A DNA stretch of 37,289 nt. Origin: Granulicella sp. Lineage in GTDB: Bacteria > Acidobacteriota > Terriglobia > Terriglobales > Acidobacteriaceae. Each line of letters begins with the position of its first letter. Position 1 is the first letter of the stretch. Where the stretch lies: assembly GCA_027365345.1 (NCBI GenBank), contig DAHXNO010000094.1:1-37289 (forward strand), written 5' to 3'. The notes beneath the pieces were generated by a model. It ran no database searches, had not been told where the DNA came from, and saw only the letters and a program-made list of their open reading frames with translations. Both the position numbers and the translations under genes were made by a program. Shown in pieces: positions 17,388 through 26,805 of the stretch.

Positions 17388-17425
17388 TCGTCCAGAGCAT
17401 CTGGAGCATCTTGAGGAGGCCCTGA

Positions 17426-18265
17426 TTGTCACCTGCCGCCATAGCCCCATTGCCCGCACCTCCTGCGAAGACCAAGGTCCTTCCCGGTGCGGCGCTTAGT
17501 TCCTACACCGGAGACCCGAACTTCATGGCTTCCTTGGCCCGGGGGTTGGTGGTAATCGAATCCTTTACCCCGCAGACGCCGCAGATGACCATCTCCCAGA
17601 TCTCCGTGCGCACAGGTCTCTCCCGCGCCGCGGTCCGTCGCTGCCTCTATACCTTGGTGAAGCTTGGTTTCGCCGGCGCCGATGAATCCCAGCGCTACTC
17701 CTTGCGCCCCAAGATGCTCTCCCTGGCCAACACCTACACGGCCTCCAGTACGCTCGCCAACGCCGCTCAACCCATCCTCGAGCGCATGTCCAACGTCTAT
17801 CACGAGAGCTTTTCGGTAGCCACGCTGGATGGAGATCAGATCGTCTACATCGCTCGCAGCAGCGTCACCCGCGTCATGTCTGTGGATCTGCACATCGGCT
17901 CACGCCTGCCGGCCTTCTGCACCAGCATGGGCCGCGTCCTGCTCGCCTACCTTCCCCAGGATCAGCTTGAAGCAGTCCTCTCTCGTCTGGTCCTCACCCA
18001 ATACACGCCGCGCACCATCAACTCCATCGACAAGCTCCGCCTGGCCCTGCGCAATGTTCGCCGCAACGGCTATGCCCTTGTGGATCAGGAGTATGAGATC
18101 GGTCTCCGCTCCATAGCGGTACCCATCTACGCAAGCAACGGACGCGTGGTGGCCGTGGTGAACCTCAGTGGCCATGCCCCTCGCATCCCCATGTTAGAGA
18201 TGCAGACCCGTTTTCTGCCTCCACTGCGTGCTGCCGCAACCGAACTCAGCGTCTTTCTGCGCTAA
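17426..18265 (+). CDS. IclR-family transcriptional regulator (PcaR/PobR-like)
   Basis: A 279-aa regulator. After a Pro/Ala-rich leader the winged helix begins at SLARGLVVIESF, with the recognition region ISQISVRTGLSRAAVRRCLYTLVKLGFAG. The effector-binding IclR domain follows (ILERMSNVYHESFSVATLDGDQIVYIARSS, LPAFCTSMGRVLLAYLP, YALVDQEYEIGLRSIAVPI). The motif AVRRCLYTL and the GLRSIAVP block are typical of the aromatic-pathway group (PcaR/PobR/PcaU), but no catabolic genes are nearby, so its target is unknown. The start is an unusual TTG at 17426, fixed by a full GAGGAGG seven bases upstream. An ATG start would not appear until MASLARG, which would trim the protein to about the HTH. Confidence 0.9.
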   Translation: MSPAAIAPLPAPPAKTKVLPGAALSSYTGDPNFMASLARGLVVIESFTPQTPQMTISQISVRTGLSRAAVRRCLYTLVKLGFAGADESQRYSLRPKMLSLANTYTASSTLANAAQPILERMSNVYHESFSVATLDGDQIVYIARSSVTRVMSVDLHIGSRLPAFCTSMGRVLLAYLPQDQLEAVLSRLVLTQYTPRTINSIDKLRLALRNVRRNGYALVDQEYEIGLRSIAVPIYASNGRVVAVVNLSGHAPRIPMLEMQTRFLPPLRAAATELSVFLR

Positions 18266-18429
18266 AGCAACCAGTTCATCACCCCACCCTCTACCGGATG
18301 CCCTCCACAGGAAGGCTCGCGTAGGCCTTTCCTCGCTCGGCAGGCGGCTCAACCCAGGGGACGGATAGCATCGTCAGCTCGGATCGGCGCTCGGAAGCGG
18401 GAGTGAGGGGGCGAATTCATCGGAGAAGA

Positions 18430-18564
18430 ATGCTCATGAAAGCTTCGTCATCTCCCTCCGCCTGGACTAAATCCTTATTGCTGTGCTCCTTTGCCCTTTT
18501 GGAGCAGCATCTACGAGATCCAGGAAAGAGTGTCTCTCCTGCACGCAGAACGCGCTCATCTTAA
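18430..18564 (+). CDS. Possible small protein, 44 aa
   Basis: An ATG at 18430 (second in-frame ATG at 18436) follows GGAG at 18422-18425 with usable spacing and opens a 44-codon frame. The product has a short polar start, a hydrophobic segment (SLLLCSFALL) and a basic tail (PARRTRSS). This could be a small membrane peptide or chance. There is no known family, and the inverted repeat inside it speaks slightly against coding. Confidence 0.2.
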   Translation: MLMKASSSPSAWTKSLLLCSFALLEQHLRDPGKSVSPARRTRSS

Positions 18565-18802
18565 CCCTCGCCTTAACTCTCGCTGCATGAAAACTTTCCC
18601 TGAAGGATCGCGTCTATTCTCTTGTGCGAAACCTGGCATGTACCGTCGATGAAAACCCAAGCAAGCCCAAACCACAGTGACTTCCCCGGCAGCGCGCCGT
18701 AGGTCGCCATTCAAGCCACGGTAAGAACGGCAACGATCCGTATCAGATGAAGATCCGTTAATACAGTAGGGCCCGGACTTATGCCCCAGCGCCGGAGGGT
18801 AT

Positions 18803-18808
18803 TAGAAT
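18803..18808 (+). promoter_or_regulatory. -10-like box before the GT87-type gene (leaderless start)
   Basis: TAGAAT at 18803-18808 ends 7 bases before the ATG at 18816 and no Shine-Dalgarno lies between. The -35 region (around 18779) is weak. Confidence 0.4.
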
Positions 18809-18815
18809 CGCTGCA

Positions 18816-20078
18816 ATGTTTCTCACCGCCAAGTGCCGCGCTATCGCCGTCGTCTTCTGGCTGTTAGCCTTCGTCACCATTCCCATATGGAACCGCACAG
18901 ACCCTGCGGGCTATGACATCGCCATCTATCACAACGCCATCACCTCGCTTCGGGCTGGCCATGATCCCTACGTGGATGCTATGGCGCGCCAGGAAGCCTT
19001 CCACCAGACATTGGCCCAGCATCCGAACGCCTACCCACCTTGCAGCTATGTTTATGCTCCGTTTACGCTTCCGCTCCTGCGTCTCATCGACCGTCTCCCG
19101 CCATGGTTGGCCTGCTCCCTCTACTGGCTTGTCCTGATCGCTGGTGTCTTCTCTGTCCTTTGGGTCACAACCCGCGCCCGCGAACAGACGGAACAGACCT
19201 TCATCACTCTGATCGCGCCCCTGGCGGTCTTTTGCCCCGGCCTGCTGGCGCATGACACCATCCTGAGCGGGAATATCGCCTTCATCCTCTACGCGTTGGT
19301 TCTATTAGGAGCAGCATACGGCTGGCGACGCGGTATCTGGCGCTGGTGCTACATCGCCATCTTCATCGCCTCCTGCTTCAAGCCCCCACTGCTCACACTG
19401 CTGGCCATACCGTTGTTCTCTGACCGCCGCTCCTGTCTGCCAGTCAGCATCACCGCGGCTCTCGGCCTGGGAGTCTTCGCAATCCAGTCTCGAATTATGC
19501 CCGCGCTCTTCCAGCACTTCATGCAGGCTGTGCAACTACAGTTCGTCGACAACCACGACTTCGGCTCCAGCCCCGCCGGCATCTTAAGCGACCTGCTGGT
19601 TCACTATGGCCGGTCCTATATACCTTCTTCCATCGTCTTCTATCTGCTCTACGCAGCCATGATCGGCGGTCTGCTCTTCCATCTCTCCCGTCAATACCTT
19701 TCCGGCAGGCTCACCCTTCAGCAATGGATGCCCGTTCTCCTCATTGGATCCATCCTGCTCAACCCACGCATCATGGAGTACGATGCCGCGCCCCTGGCCA
19801 TTCCCATGGCTCTGGTCGCCTGGCGCTTCTTTACCCGCAGTGGCGTCAATGTCCGTGCTGTCATCACCTATCTCAGTGTCTTCGTCCTCGCCAACCTCAT
19901 CGCCGTCAACCTCCACGACGCCTGGAAGCCCACCGAGTGCCTTCTGCTGACCACCGTCTTCTCTACTGGCGTCTGGAGCCTCTTGCAGCAGGCAGAGGCC
20001 GCCATCCCGCTCGCAGAGAGGAATCGCGCGGACTCCCTCGAAGATACAGACGTCGAAGAGGATCTGGTCCCTGCCTGA
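18816..20078 (+). CDS. GT87/DUF2029-type membrane glycosyltransferase
   Basis: A 420-aa polytopic membrane protein with roughly ten hydrophobic helices. It has the GT-C layout: a first helix (IAVVFWLLAFVTIPIW), then a periplasmic loop DPAGYDIAIYHNAITSLRAG followed by HDPYVDA and YPPCSYVYAPFTLPLLR. The D-x-x-x-Y pattern in the first loop followed by a YP...YxP segment is typical of polyprenol-phosphate-sugar-dependent GT87 (DUF2029) proteins related to mycobacterial mannosyltransferases. The donor and acceptor here are not known. The C terminus is an acidic cytoplasmic tail (EDTDVEEDLVP). The gene stands alone; the desaturase follows after 338 bp. Confidence 0.8.
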   Translation: MFLTAKCRAIAVVFWLLAFVTIPIWNRTDPAGYDIAIYHNAITSLRAGHDPYVDAMARQEAFHQTLAQHPNAYPPCSYVYAPFTLPLLRLIDRLPPWLACSLYWLVLIAGVFSVLWVTTRAREQTEQTFITLIAPLAVFCPGLLAHDTILSGNIAFILYALVLLGAAYGWRRGIWRWCYIAIFIASCFKPPLLTLLAIPLFSDRRSCLPVSITAALGLGVFAIQSRIMPALFQHFMQAVQLQFVDNHDFGSSPAGILSDLLVHYGRSYIPSSIVFYLLYAAMIGGLLFHLSRQYLSGRLTLQQWMPVLLIGSILLNPRIMEYDAAPLAIPMALVAWRFFTRSGVNVRAVITYLSVFVLANLIAVNLHDAWKPTECLLLTTVFSTGVWSLLQQAEAAIPLAERNRADSLEDTDVEEDLVPA

Positions 20079-20416
20079 TCCTCTTCTAGTCGGTATCCCG
20101 CGAACCCCCTCCCGCATTCCTGCATCATCGCCGGGGAAATGCCGTTGCTCGTCCTGGCCCGGGCATCCGGTCCATGAACGGCGTCTTGAAAATCGGCCTA
20201 TCCAAATATCTCCAACGCTGTTCCATCTGCATGATCCCAGGCGCCGTGATGCTCCTTCTCGTTGCGCTCTTCCCTGGCCAACTCCTGCATATGCGCCTAG
20301 CATCAGAAGCGCGGTCACCTCATCGCACCATTACAAATGTCTTACACACACCGCTCCTTTCCCCGAGTATCGTCAGCAATAGGACGGTAAAAGTCCCACA
20401 TACTTCCAAGGACGAA
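20079..20416. other. Gap before the desaturase gene
   Basis: No independent gene is visible. The desaturase frame stays open back to an ATG at 20174 and would encode 81 more residues with a hydrophobic stretch (ICMIPGAVMLLLVALFPG). The extension resembles nothing I know and the ribosome site favours a later start. An A+T-richer patch near 20320-20350 (ACCATTACAAATGTCTTACAC) probably holds the promoter. Confidence 0.4.
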
Positions 20417-21412
20417 ATGCCTACAATGAATTCAACCTTAATGGACGTTGAACCAGGAGCCGCCACCCCTGCAACCTCTGCCGGCGCTCTGCTCGCCGCT
20501 CAAGAGATCCAGCTCAAGATCAAACAGGATCTCCGCATGGGACGCAGCTATCAGCAGGGCCACGTGAACTGGATCACGACCATTGCCATGGGACTGTTCC
20601 ATCTTGGTGCCCTGGCGGCTCTCTTCTTCTTCTCCTGGAAGAACCTGGCAGCCTTTTGCATCATGTACTTCTTTGCCATCAACGTCGGGATTGGTATGGC
20701 CTACCACCGCCTGCTCACCCACCGCGGCTATAAGACGCCGGCCTGGCTGGAGTACTTCCTCACCGCCTGCGGCTGTCTCGCGCTGGAGGGTGGTCCCATC
20801 TTCTGGGTGGCCACACATCGTGTTCATCACCAGAACTCCGACCAGGAGGGCGACCCCCACACTCCGCACGACGGCACCTGGTGGGCGCACGCCGGCTGGA
20901 TTCTCTCCGGCCGCGCGCTCCACTCTGAAACCGCCCTGCTGGGCCGCTACGCTCCAGACCTTACTCGTGACCGCGTCCACGTCTGGCTCTCCAAGTATCA
21001 CTACATTCCGTTGATCGCCACCGGCTTGATCCAGATCGCGCTGGGGGCCGCGCTCGACCCTGGCCATCGCGTCGCCGGAGCCATCGGCATGCTGCTCTGG
21101 GGAACCTTCCTGCGCGTCACTCTGGGCTTGCACGCCACCTGGCTGGTCAACTCCGCCACCCATATGTGGGGCAAACGCCGCTTTGAGACCAAGGACGACT
21201 CGCGCAACAACTGGTGGGTCGCACTGCTTACCGGCGGCGAAGGCTGGCACAACAACCACCACGCCCATCCGGTCAGCGCCCGTCACGGCCTCACCTGGTA
21301 CGAGTTCGATATCAACTACTACGGCATCTGGCTGCTCTCCAAAATCGGCCTCGCCCAAAAGGTCCAGATCGCCAAGTTCGACCACAACGATCCCAAACCC
21401 GCCGGAGCCTAG
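20417..21412 (+). CDS. Membrane fatty acid desaturase (delta-9 type)
   Basis: Introduces a cis double bond into an acyl chain in the membrane. All three histidine boxes of acyl-lipid/acyl-CoA delta-9 desaturases are present: HRLLTH (H97-H102), HRVHH in [13 protein letters not shown], and HNNHH in [22 protein letters not shown] and [17 protein letters not shown] are also family marks. There are four main hydrophobic helices in pairs around box 2. The predicted length of 331 aa is usual. The start ATG at 20417 has AAGGA (20408-20412) four bases before it; ATG 20426 is an alternative. The gene is followed by a strong inverted repeat and the histidine-kinase operon. Confidence 0.93.
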   Translation: MPTMNSTLMDVEPGAATPATSAGALLAAQEIQLKIKQDLRMGRSYQQGHVNWITTIAMGLFHLGALAALFFFSWKNLAAFCIMYFFAINVGIGMAYHRLLTHRGYKTPAWLEYFLTACGCLALEGGPIFWVATHRVHHQNSDQEGDPHTPHDGTWWAHAGWILSGRALHSETALLGRYAPDLTRDRVHVWLSKYHYIPLIATGLIQIALGAALDPGHRVAGAIGMLLWGTFLRVTLGLHATWLVNSATHMWGKRRFETKDDSRNNWWVALLTGGEGWHNNHHAHPVSARHGLTWYEFDINYYGIWLLSKIGLAQKVQIAKFDHNDPKPAGA

Positions 21413-21457
21413 AGCACAGCTCAGACTTCCAGCAGTTGCCCCAACTACGCACTTTAC

Positions 21458-21492
21458 TTCAGGCCCACTCGGTTCTTCCCGGTGGGCCTGAA
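21458..21492. repeat. Perfect 11-bp inverted repeat between desaturase and kinase genes
   Basis: TTCAGGCCCAC at 21458-21468 matches inverted GTGGGCCTGAA at 21482-21492 without a mismatch, around a 13-base loop. There is no T run on either side, so it is not a standard intrinsic terminator. It ends 5 bp before the -10-like TATGCT (21498-21503) of the kinase gene, so it could be an operator or an mRNA 3' stabiliser. Confidence 0.6.
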
Positions 21493-21512
21493 TGCTCTAT
21501 GCTCATGAATGT

Positions 21513-22439
21513 ATGAACCTGACCCGACGCCGCGGAGCCAAAGCGTTCTTCATTACGCTCGGCGTGTGCCTCACCGTAGTAGCCGTCATCCTCAACATCA
21601 CCTGGATTCATCACAACAGCCGCCGCATTGCGCTCGACTTTCTGGGCGTGATTCTCTTCTCCATCCTGATCGCCGGCCTCGTGCTCAACACCGTCTTCCT
21701 GGTTCGTGAGGTGCGCCGGAATGAGCGTCAGGACTCCTTCTTGAAGGCGGTGACGCATGAGCTCAAAACGCCCATCGCCAGCATCCGGCTCTACCTGGAT
21801 ACCCTGGAGCGCCACCCCGTCGACGAAGAGCAACGGAAGCGCTTTTACGCCATCATGCGCCAGGACAGCGACCGCCTCCTCGCTACCGTGGAAACTGTCC
21901 TCAAGGCCGGCGAACTCGGCCAGCGCCAGCGCGTCCAGCAGCGCACCCGCGTGGAACTCCATCCCCTGGTTGCAGACTGCATCACTACCGTGCTTACCCG
22001 CCACCATCTGCCGCAGGAAAACATCACGCTCGATGAGGTCCCGGGCAGCGTCCGGCTCTTCGTGTTGGCCAATATCGAAGACCTGCGCACCGCCATTCTC
22101 AACCTGCTCGACAATGCTGTGAAATACTCTCCTCAGGGCGTTCACATCCATTGCAATCTAGCCATTCAACGCTACACCTGGGTCGTCCTCTCCATCTCCG
22201 ACAGCGGCCTCGGCCTGCACCCCCGCGAGTTGAAGCACATCTTCAAGCGCTTCTACCGCGCTCCCTCCAACGATCAGGTTAAAATCAAGGGAACGGGCCT
22301 TGGTCTCTTCCTGGTTCACACCATCGCTCGGCAGCATGGCGGCAGCATCCACGCCATAAGCGACGGACCAGGGAAAGGAAGTACCTTCCAACTGAAACTT
22401 CCTCTCTTTATCGGAGATTTGCCTCCCAAGACACCATGA
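21513..22439 (+). CDS. Sensor histidine kinase
   Basis: A 308-aa membrane kinase. Two hydrophobic helices ([19 protein letters not shown] and [21 protein letters not shown]) are separated by only about 16 residues, so there is almost no periplasmic sensor domain. The HisKA domain follows with the phospho-acceptor His82 ([15 protein letters not shown]), then the ATPase domain: N box [14 protein letters not shown]1 ISDSGLGL, F box IFKRFYR, G2 [18 protein letters not shown]. The start ATG at 21513 lies 9 bases after TATGCT. Its stop overlaps the marC start (ATGA). With so little outside domain the signal is probably sensed in the membrane, possibly through the MarC protein made next. Confidence 0.93.
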   Translation: MNLTRRRGAKAFFITLGVCLTVVAVILNITWIHHNSRRIALDFLGVILFSILIAGLVLNTVFLVREVRRNERQDSFLKAVTHELKTPIASIRLYLDTLERHPVDEEQRKRFYAIMRQDSDRLLATVETVLKAGELGQRQRVQQRTRVELHPLVADCITTVLTRHHLPQENITLDEVPGSVRLFVLANIEDLRTAILNLLDNAVKYSPQGVHIHCNLAIQRYTWVVLSISDSGLGLHPRELKHIFKRFYRAPSNDQVKIKGTGLGLFLVHTIARQHGGSIHAISDGPGKGSTFQLKLPLFIGDLPPKTP

Positions 22440-23134
22440 AATATCTGAATATCTTCTTGCTCTGGAAGTTCTTCGCCCTTGCCTTCAGCGCCCTGCTCCC
22501 GCTCGTCAATCCGCTGGGCTCGGCACTGCTCATCGTCGGCTTCGTCGGTCCGGTGCCCCTGCATCTTTACCGCACACTGGCCCGGCGAATTGCCATCAAC
22601 GTCCTCATCTTCTTCGGCACCATTGAGCTGGTCGGCTCCGCCATCCTCAACTTCTTCGGCGTCTCTCTGCCCATCGTGCAGGTCTCCGGAGGGCTGGTCA
22701 TCGCCGCCATGGGCTGGTCTCTGCTCAATCAGGCCAGCACCTCCTCCAGCACCGACGAGCAAAAGTCGCAGGTGGAAGAAAGCGACCTTCAGAGCATCTC
22801 AACCTCTCTGTCTGAAAGGTCGTTCTATCCCTTCACCTTTCCTCTCACCGTCGGTCCAGGCTGCATCGTGGTCACCCTTACGCTCAGCGCGCAGGCCACC
22901 CAGGACACCCTCTATCGCACCCTCATCGCGCATAGCGGCATCGTCCTGGCCACCGTCTCGATGGCCCTTCTCATCTACCTCGCCTACGCAAACGCTCCCC
23001 GCATCACCAAAGTCATCTCGCCCTCCACGGCGCACGGCATCCTTCGCGTCGTCGCCTTCTTCCTCTTCTGCATTGGCGTACAGATTACCTGGGCAGGCCT
23101 CACCGCACTTCTGCAGCCGTTTCTCCATCCCTAG
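22436..23134 (+). CDS. MarC-family integral membrane protein
   Basis: A 232-aa protein with six hydrophobic helices, usual for MarC (UPF0056). Family marks are FSALLPLVNPLGSALL in the first helix, GLVIAAMGWSLL, the YPFTFPLTVGPGCIVVTLTLSA re-entrant motif after the central loop, and a last segment GILRVVAFFLFCIGVQITWAGL. The central cytoplasmic loop is long and Ser/Gln-rich (ASTSSSTDEQKSQVEESD). MarC is of unknown function; an early role in multiple antibiotic resistance was not upheld. The gene overlaps the kinase by 4 bp and is 18 bp before the response regulator, so it is inserted within a two-component operon. Confidence 0.9.
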   Translation: MKYLNIFLLWKFFALAFSALLPLVNPLGSALLIVGFVGPVPLHLYRTLARRIAINVLIFFGTIELVGSAILNFFGVSLPIVQVSGGLVIAAMGWSLLNQASTSSSTDEQKSQVEESDLQSISTSLSERSFYPFTFPLTVGPGCIVVTLTLSAQATQDTLYRTLIAHSGIVLATVSMALLIYLAYANAPRITKVISPSTAHGILRVVAFFLFCIGVQITWAGLTALLQPFLHP

Positions 23135-23152
23135 GCCCCTCACCTTGCTCTC

Positions 23153-23929
23153 ATGACCCCGCCCCGCCTCTTGATCGCTGTCATTGAAGATGAAGAGCAC
23201 CTTGCCCAGGGCCTGCTCTTCAATCTGGAAGCCGAAGGCTACCGCGCCCACCATGAGGCGGACGGCGAGGCCGCCTTGCGTTGGCTGCTGGACGCTGCGC
23301 GCGGCGCGCCGGAACACCGTCCCGCCGCCATCCTGCTCGATGTCATGCTGCCCGGCCGCGACGGCTTCTCCATCGTCCGGGCCCTTCGCGACTCGGGCTG
23401 CTACACCCCGGTCTTAATGCTGACTGCGCGTGGCCGCAGCGAAGATATCGTCGCCGGCTTTGCCGCCGGCGCCGACGACTACCTCCCCAAACCCTTTGAC
23501 CTGGGCGTCCTCCTCGCTCGCCTCGCCGCCCTGCTCCGCCGCATGCAGTGGCAACAGTCCAATACCCTGCCCGCGCACACCCTCCCGGCAACCAACCGCT
23601 TCACGCTGGCCGACCACATCATCGATCTGGACGCCTTGGAGATTCGGCGCCATCACCCTCAAGATCCAGAGCCCAGCACCATCCATCTCACCGTCATGGA
23701 AGCCGAGTTGTTGCGTTATCTGCTTGAACATCCCGGCAAGATCATCTCCCGCTCTGAACTCCTGGAAAACGTCTGGCATGTCAGGGAAGACACCGACACA
23801 CGCGCCATCGACAACTTCATCGTCCGCCTGCGCCGCTATCTTGAACCAGACCCGGCCAAGCCCATTCACCTGCTCACCATTCGCGCCGTCGGCTATCGCT
23901 TCCTGCCCGAGCCGGAAACGGCTCACTAA
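23153..23929 (+). CDS. OmpR/PhoB-family response regulator
   Basis: A 258-aa regulator. The receiver domain has the acidic pair (IEDEEH), the phospho-acceptor Asp63 in AILLDVMLPGRDGF, Thr in MLTARG and the conserved Lys in DDYLPKPFDLG. The C-terminal winged helix has LTVMEAELLRYLLEHPGKIISRSELLENVW and RAIDNFIVRLRRYLEPDPAKP, the recognition helix of the OmpR group. It is the natural partner of the kinase two genes upstream. The linker is longer than usual (QQSNTLPAHTLPATNRF). No ribosome site is visible, which suggests coupling to marC. Confidence 0.94.
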   Translation: MTPPRLLIAVIEDEEHLAQGLLFNLEAEGYRAHHEADGEAALRWLLDAARGAPEHRPAAILLDVMLPGRDGFSIVRALRDSGCYTPVLMLTARGRSEDIVAGFAAGADDYLPKPFDLGVLLARLAALLRRMQWQQSNTLPAHTLPATNRFTLADHIIDLDALEIRRHHPQDPEPSTIHLTVMEAELLRYLLEHPGKIISRSELLENVWHVREDTDTRAIDNFIVRLRRYLEPDPAKPIHLLTIRAVGYRFLPEPETAH

Positions 23930-24171
23930 CCACCGCATCCTGCAGCAGAATCAGACGAGCGGCGACCTTCAGCGCACCCTCCCGGCCCGCGCGCCTCCAA
24001 GCGGCTTGATCGCCAGGAAAAGCCCTCTTTACAGACCCTTCGCTGACGCTGCCACGCAAACCCATCCCCCATTCGCCTCAGAAGCCCTTCCCTTGGCCTG
24101 CGGCGCGCATCCACCCATCGGTGGAGACAGTTTGTGCCGCAACTGCCGCCCCGCAGGAGCATCCTATAAGT

Positions 24172-24378
24172 ATGTCCACTCTTACCCTTCGCATCGAAAA
24201 CATGCATTGCGGCTCCTGCATCCGTCATGTCACGCAGACTCTCAACGCCCTCCCCGGAACCCACGCCGAAGAGGTCCGCATTGGGAGCGCCCGCGTCACC
24301 ACCACCGCCGAGCCTGAAAAGGTTCAACAGGCTCTTACGGCGGCGGGCTATCCAGCCCTCGTCGAGCCAACCGCATGA
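24172..24378 (+). CDS. Small heavy-metal-associated (HMA) domain protein, CopZ-like
   Basis: A 68-aa protein that is one HMA domain: strand [20 protein letters not shown] with the metal-binding MHCGSC, then [21 protein letters not shown] and a final helix [10 protein letters not shown]. It would carry Cu(I) in the cytoplasm to the ATPase encoded next. Its TGA overlaps the copA start (ATGA at 24375-24378), so the two are translationally coupled. AGGAG at 24155-24159 is 12 bases before the ATG, rather far. The 240 bp upstream hold no gene. Confidence 0.88.
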   Translation: MSTLTLRIENMHCGSCIRHVTQTLNALPGTHAEEVRIGSARVTTTAEPEKVQQALTAAGYPALVEPTA

Positions 24379-26783
24379 GCGAGCAACTACTGCGCATCCA
24401 GGGCATGACCTGCGCCTCTTGCCAGATTCACGTGCAGAAGGCGCTGCAGGCCGTTCCCGGCGTTCGCTCGGCCAGCGTCAACCTGATGGCGCACACCGCC
24501 CAGATCTCGTCGGATGCTCCTCTCGACGCGTTGGCCCTCATCCAGGCTGTGCACAACTCCGGCTACAACGCCTCTCTGCCCGCGGACTCAGGCCAAACCC
24601 CGGCTGATTCGGCAGCAACGATCGCCTCCGCGTCTGACGCAGCGGAAGAGACCGAGAGCCGTCACCTGGGACTACGCGCCATTCTCGCCCTGCTCACGGG
24701 CTGTATTGCGATGGCGCTCTCCATGCTGCTCTCCGCCTCCAACTCTTCCTCTGCGGTCGGCATCATCCATCTTCTGCCTGCGCAAACCCTCCGCTGGCTG
24801 CTCTGCGGCATATCCCTGGCCACCATGCTCTTCGCTGCCCCAGAGATCTACTCCGCCGCCTGGCGAGCCGCACGCCACCGCGCCACCAACATGAACACCC
24901 TGGTCGCGCTGGGCACCCTGGCAGCCTTCGCAGCATCCTTCGCCGCTACCGTCGCCCCCGCCTTTTGTGTTCGCCACGGCCTGTCCTCGGATGTCTACTA
25001 CGAAGCGGTGGTCTTCATCCTCGCCTTTCTGCTCGTCGGACGCTGGTTGGAAGCCCGCGCCCGGGCTCGCGCCACCAGCGCCCTTCGCGGCTTTGCCCGG
25101 CTTGAATCGCCTGACGCCCGCCTGCTTGATCTTCCCGCAGACGCCAACCCCGGCCAAACCGCCGCGCCCATCGACTACAGCCGCCTCCCGGAGACCATCC
25201 TCCCCGTCTCCGCCATCATGCCCAAGGACGTCATCCGCGTCCTTCCCGGGGATCGCATTCCGCTCGACGGCCTGATCCTCGATGGCCGCAGCTCCGTCGA
25301 CGAGTCCATGCTCACCGGCGAGCCCCTGCCCGTCACCCGCTCTGTCGGCGAACGCGTCTGCGGAGGCACCCTGAACCTTGACGGCCCACTCGTGCTGCAG
25401 GCCACCGCCGTAGGCCAGGACTCCACTCTCGCCCAGATGCGCCGCCTGCTGGAGCAGGCCCAGTCCAGCCGCGCGCCCATGCAGCGCCTCGCAGACCGCG
25501 CCAGCGCCATCTTCGTGCCCACCGTCCTCAGCCTCTCCGCTCTCACCTTCCTCATCTGGTCCGTCGCCCAAAACGCCGGAGGCCATCATGAAGGTTTCAG
25601 CCGTGCCCTGTCCATCGCCATCTCGGTCCTCATCATCGCCTGCCCCTGCGCCATGGGACTCGCCGTCCCCGCAGCCATCACCGTCTCCCTCGGCCGCGCG
25701 GCCCAGTCCGGTCTGCTGATCAAGGGTGGCGAAGCCCTGGAACGGCTGGCCGGGGTGGACACCATCGCCCTCGACAAAACCGGCACCCTCACGGAAGGCC
25801 GCCCCCGCATCGCCGCCTTCGCTCTCGTCGATCATCCCATCCTCGACGTCCCCACGCTTCTCTCCTGCGCAGCCGCGGCGGAACGCCTCTCCAACCACCC
25901 CCTGGCCCAGGCCGTCGTCGCATACGCTGACGCGCAGCAGCAAGCCACCGGCGCCACCAACCTTCCCTCCCCTCCCACCATCTCCAATCACCACACCCTT
26001 CCCGGCACAGGCATCACGGCCACAGTTGAACTAGCCAACGGCGAAGTCCACCGCCTGGCCTTGGGCAACGCCGCGCTGCTCTCCTCCTCTGCCCTGCACA
26101 GCACTCCACAAGAAACTCCACAAAGCGCTCCACCAGTCGAACTGCAAGCCCCCAGCGACCTGAGCACCGCCACGCCTCTCTATCTTCTCCTCGACGACAT
26201 CCCGCAGGCCGCATTCTTCGCCACCGACGAACTCCGCCCCAGCGCCGGCGCCGCGGTGGCGCAACTCCAGGGCCTGCACGTTCATCCTCTTCTGCTCACC
26301 GGCGACGTTGCCGCCTCCGCCGCCCCCATCGCGCAACAGGCGGGAATCCAGGATGTGCAAGCCCATCTGCTCCCTGCTGACAAACTCACCGCCATCCGCA
26401 GCCTTCAATCCGCCGGCCACCGAGTTGCCATGGTCGGTGACGGCATCAATGATGCAGCCGCGCTCGCCCAGGCCGACGCCGGCCTGGCCATGGCCTCCGG
26501 AGCCGACCTGGCTCGCGAAGCCGGTGACGTCCTCCTTCTCCACCACGACCTGTCCCTGATTCCGCTCTCCATTCGCATCAGCCGCCGCACCGTGCGGATC
26601 ATGCGCCAGAATCTAGGCTGGGCGATGGTCTACAACCTCATCGGAATCCCTCTGGCCGCCGGCATCCTCTACCCCCGCTTTCACATCCTGCTTAGCCCCA
26701 TCCTGGCCAGCGCCGCCATGGCGCTCAGCTCGGTCAGCGTACTCACGAACTCGCTCCGCCTGCGTAGCCTGCCCAGCGCCTGA
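24375..26783 (+). CDS. copA: Cu(I)-exporting P1B-type ATPase
   Basis: An 802-aa copper pump. It has one N-terminal HMA domain ([13 protein letters not shown], residues 8-20), eight predicted membrane helices, the actuator motif [12 protein letters not shown], transport-site CPC (C423, C425 in [13 protein letters not shown], where many CopA proteins have ALGLATP), phosphorylation motif DKTGTLTEG (D467), SNHPLAQAV with the HP signature of P1B pumps, and [10 protein letters not shown] (from about G688). The C-terminal helix contains [18 protein letters not shown] and [16 protein letters not shown] (M-x-x-S-S), which mark subgroup 1B-1 (Cu+). A Ser/Pro/Gln-rich insert lies in the nucleotide-binding domain before PLYLLLDD. 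Paired with the HMA protein upstream. Confidence 0.95.
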   Translation: MSEQLLRIQGMTCASCQIHVQKALQAVPGVRSASVNLMAHTAQISSDAPLDALALIQAVHNSGYNASLPADSGQTPADSAATIASASDAAEETESRHLGLRAILALLTGCIAMALSMLLSASNSSSAVGIIHLLPAQTLRWLLCGISLATMLFAAPEIYSAAWRAARHRATNMNTLVALGTLAAFAASFAATVAPAFCVRHGLSSDVYYEAVVFILAFLLVGRWLEARARARATSALRGFARLESPDARLLDLPADANPGQTAAPIDYSRLPETILPVSAIMPKDVIRVLPGDRIPLDGLILDGRSSVDESMLTGEPLPVTRSVGERVCGGTLNLDGPLVLQATAVGQDSTLAQMRRLLEQAQSSRAPMQRLADRASAIFVPTVLSLSALTFLIWSVAQNAGGHHEGFSRALSIAISVLIIACPCAMGLAVPAAITVSLGRAAQSGLLIKGGEALERLAGVDTIALDKTGTLTEGRPRIAAFALVDHPILDVPTLLSCAAAAERLSNHPLAQAVVAYADAQQQATGATNLPSPPTISNHHTLPGTGITATVELANGEVHRLALGNAALLSSSALHSTPQETPQSAPPVELQAPSDLSTATPLYLLLDDIPQAAFFATDELRPSAGAAVAQLQGLHVHPLLLTGDVAASAAPIAQQAGIQDVQAHLLPADKLTAIRSLQSAGHRVAMVGDGINDAAALAQADAGLAMASGADLAREAGDVLLLHHDLSLIPLSIRISRRTVRIMRQNLGWAMVYNLIGIPLAAGILYPRFHILLSPILASAAMALSSVSVLTNSLRLRSLPSA

Positions 26784-26805
26784 TCTCGCCCAGGCCCCGC
26801 GACTC

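Larger units (their letters stand above)
18266..18815. other. 550-bp gene-poor gap between the IclR-type and GT87-type genes
   Basis: No long reading frame stands out. Contents: an imperfect hairpin just after the regulator gene (AGGAAGGC at 18309-18316 with GCCTTTCCT at 18325-18333, no clear T run); a small possible reading frame at 18430-18564; an inverted repeat TGCTCC / GGAGCA (18484-18489, 18501-18506) within it; and a -10-like TAGAAT (18803-18808) next to the following gene. The composition is more even than in flanking genes. Confidence 0.45.

Noticed and set aside
21458-21492. Rho-independent terminator of the desaturase
   Set aside because: The stem is strong, but no T run follows on either strand.
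24672-25994. 440-codon minus-strand frame inside copA
   Set aside because: Glycine/aspartate-rich antisense shadow of a certain gene, with no domain.
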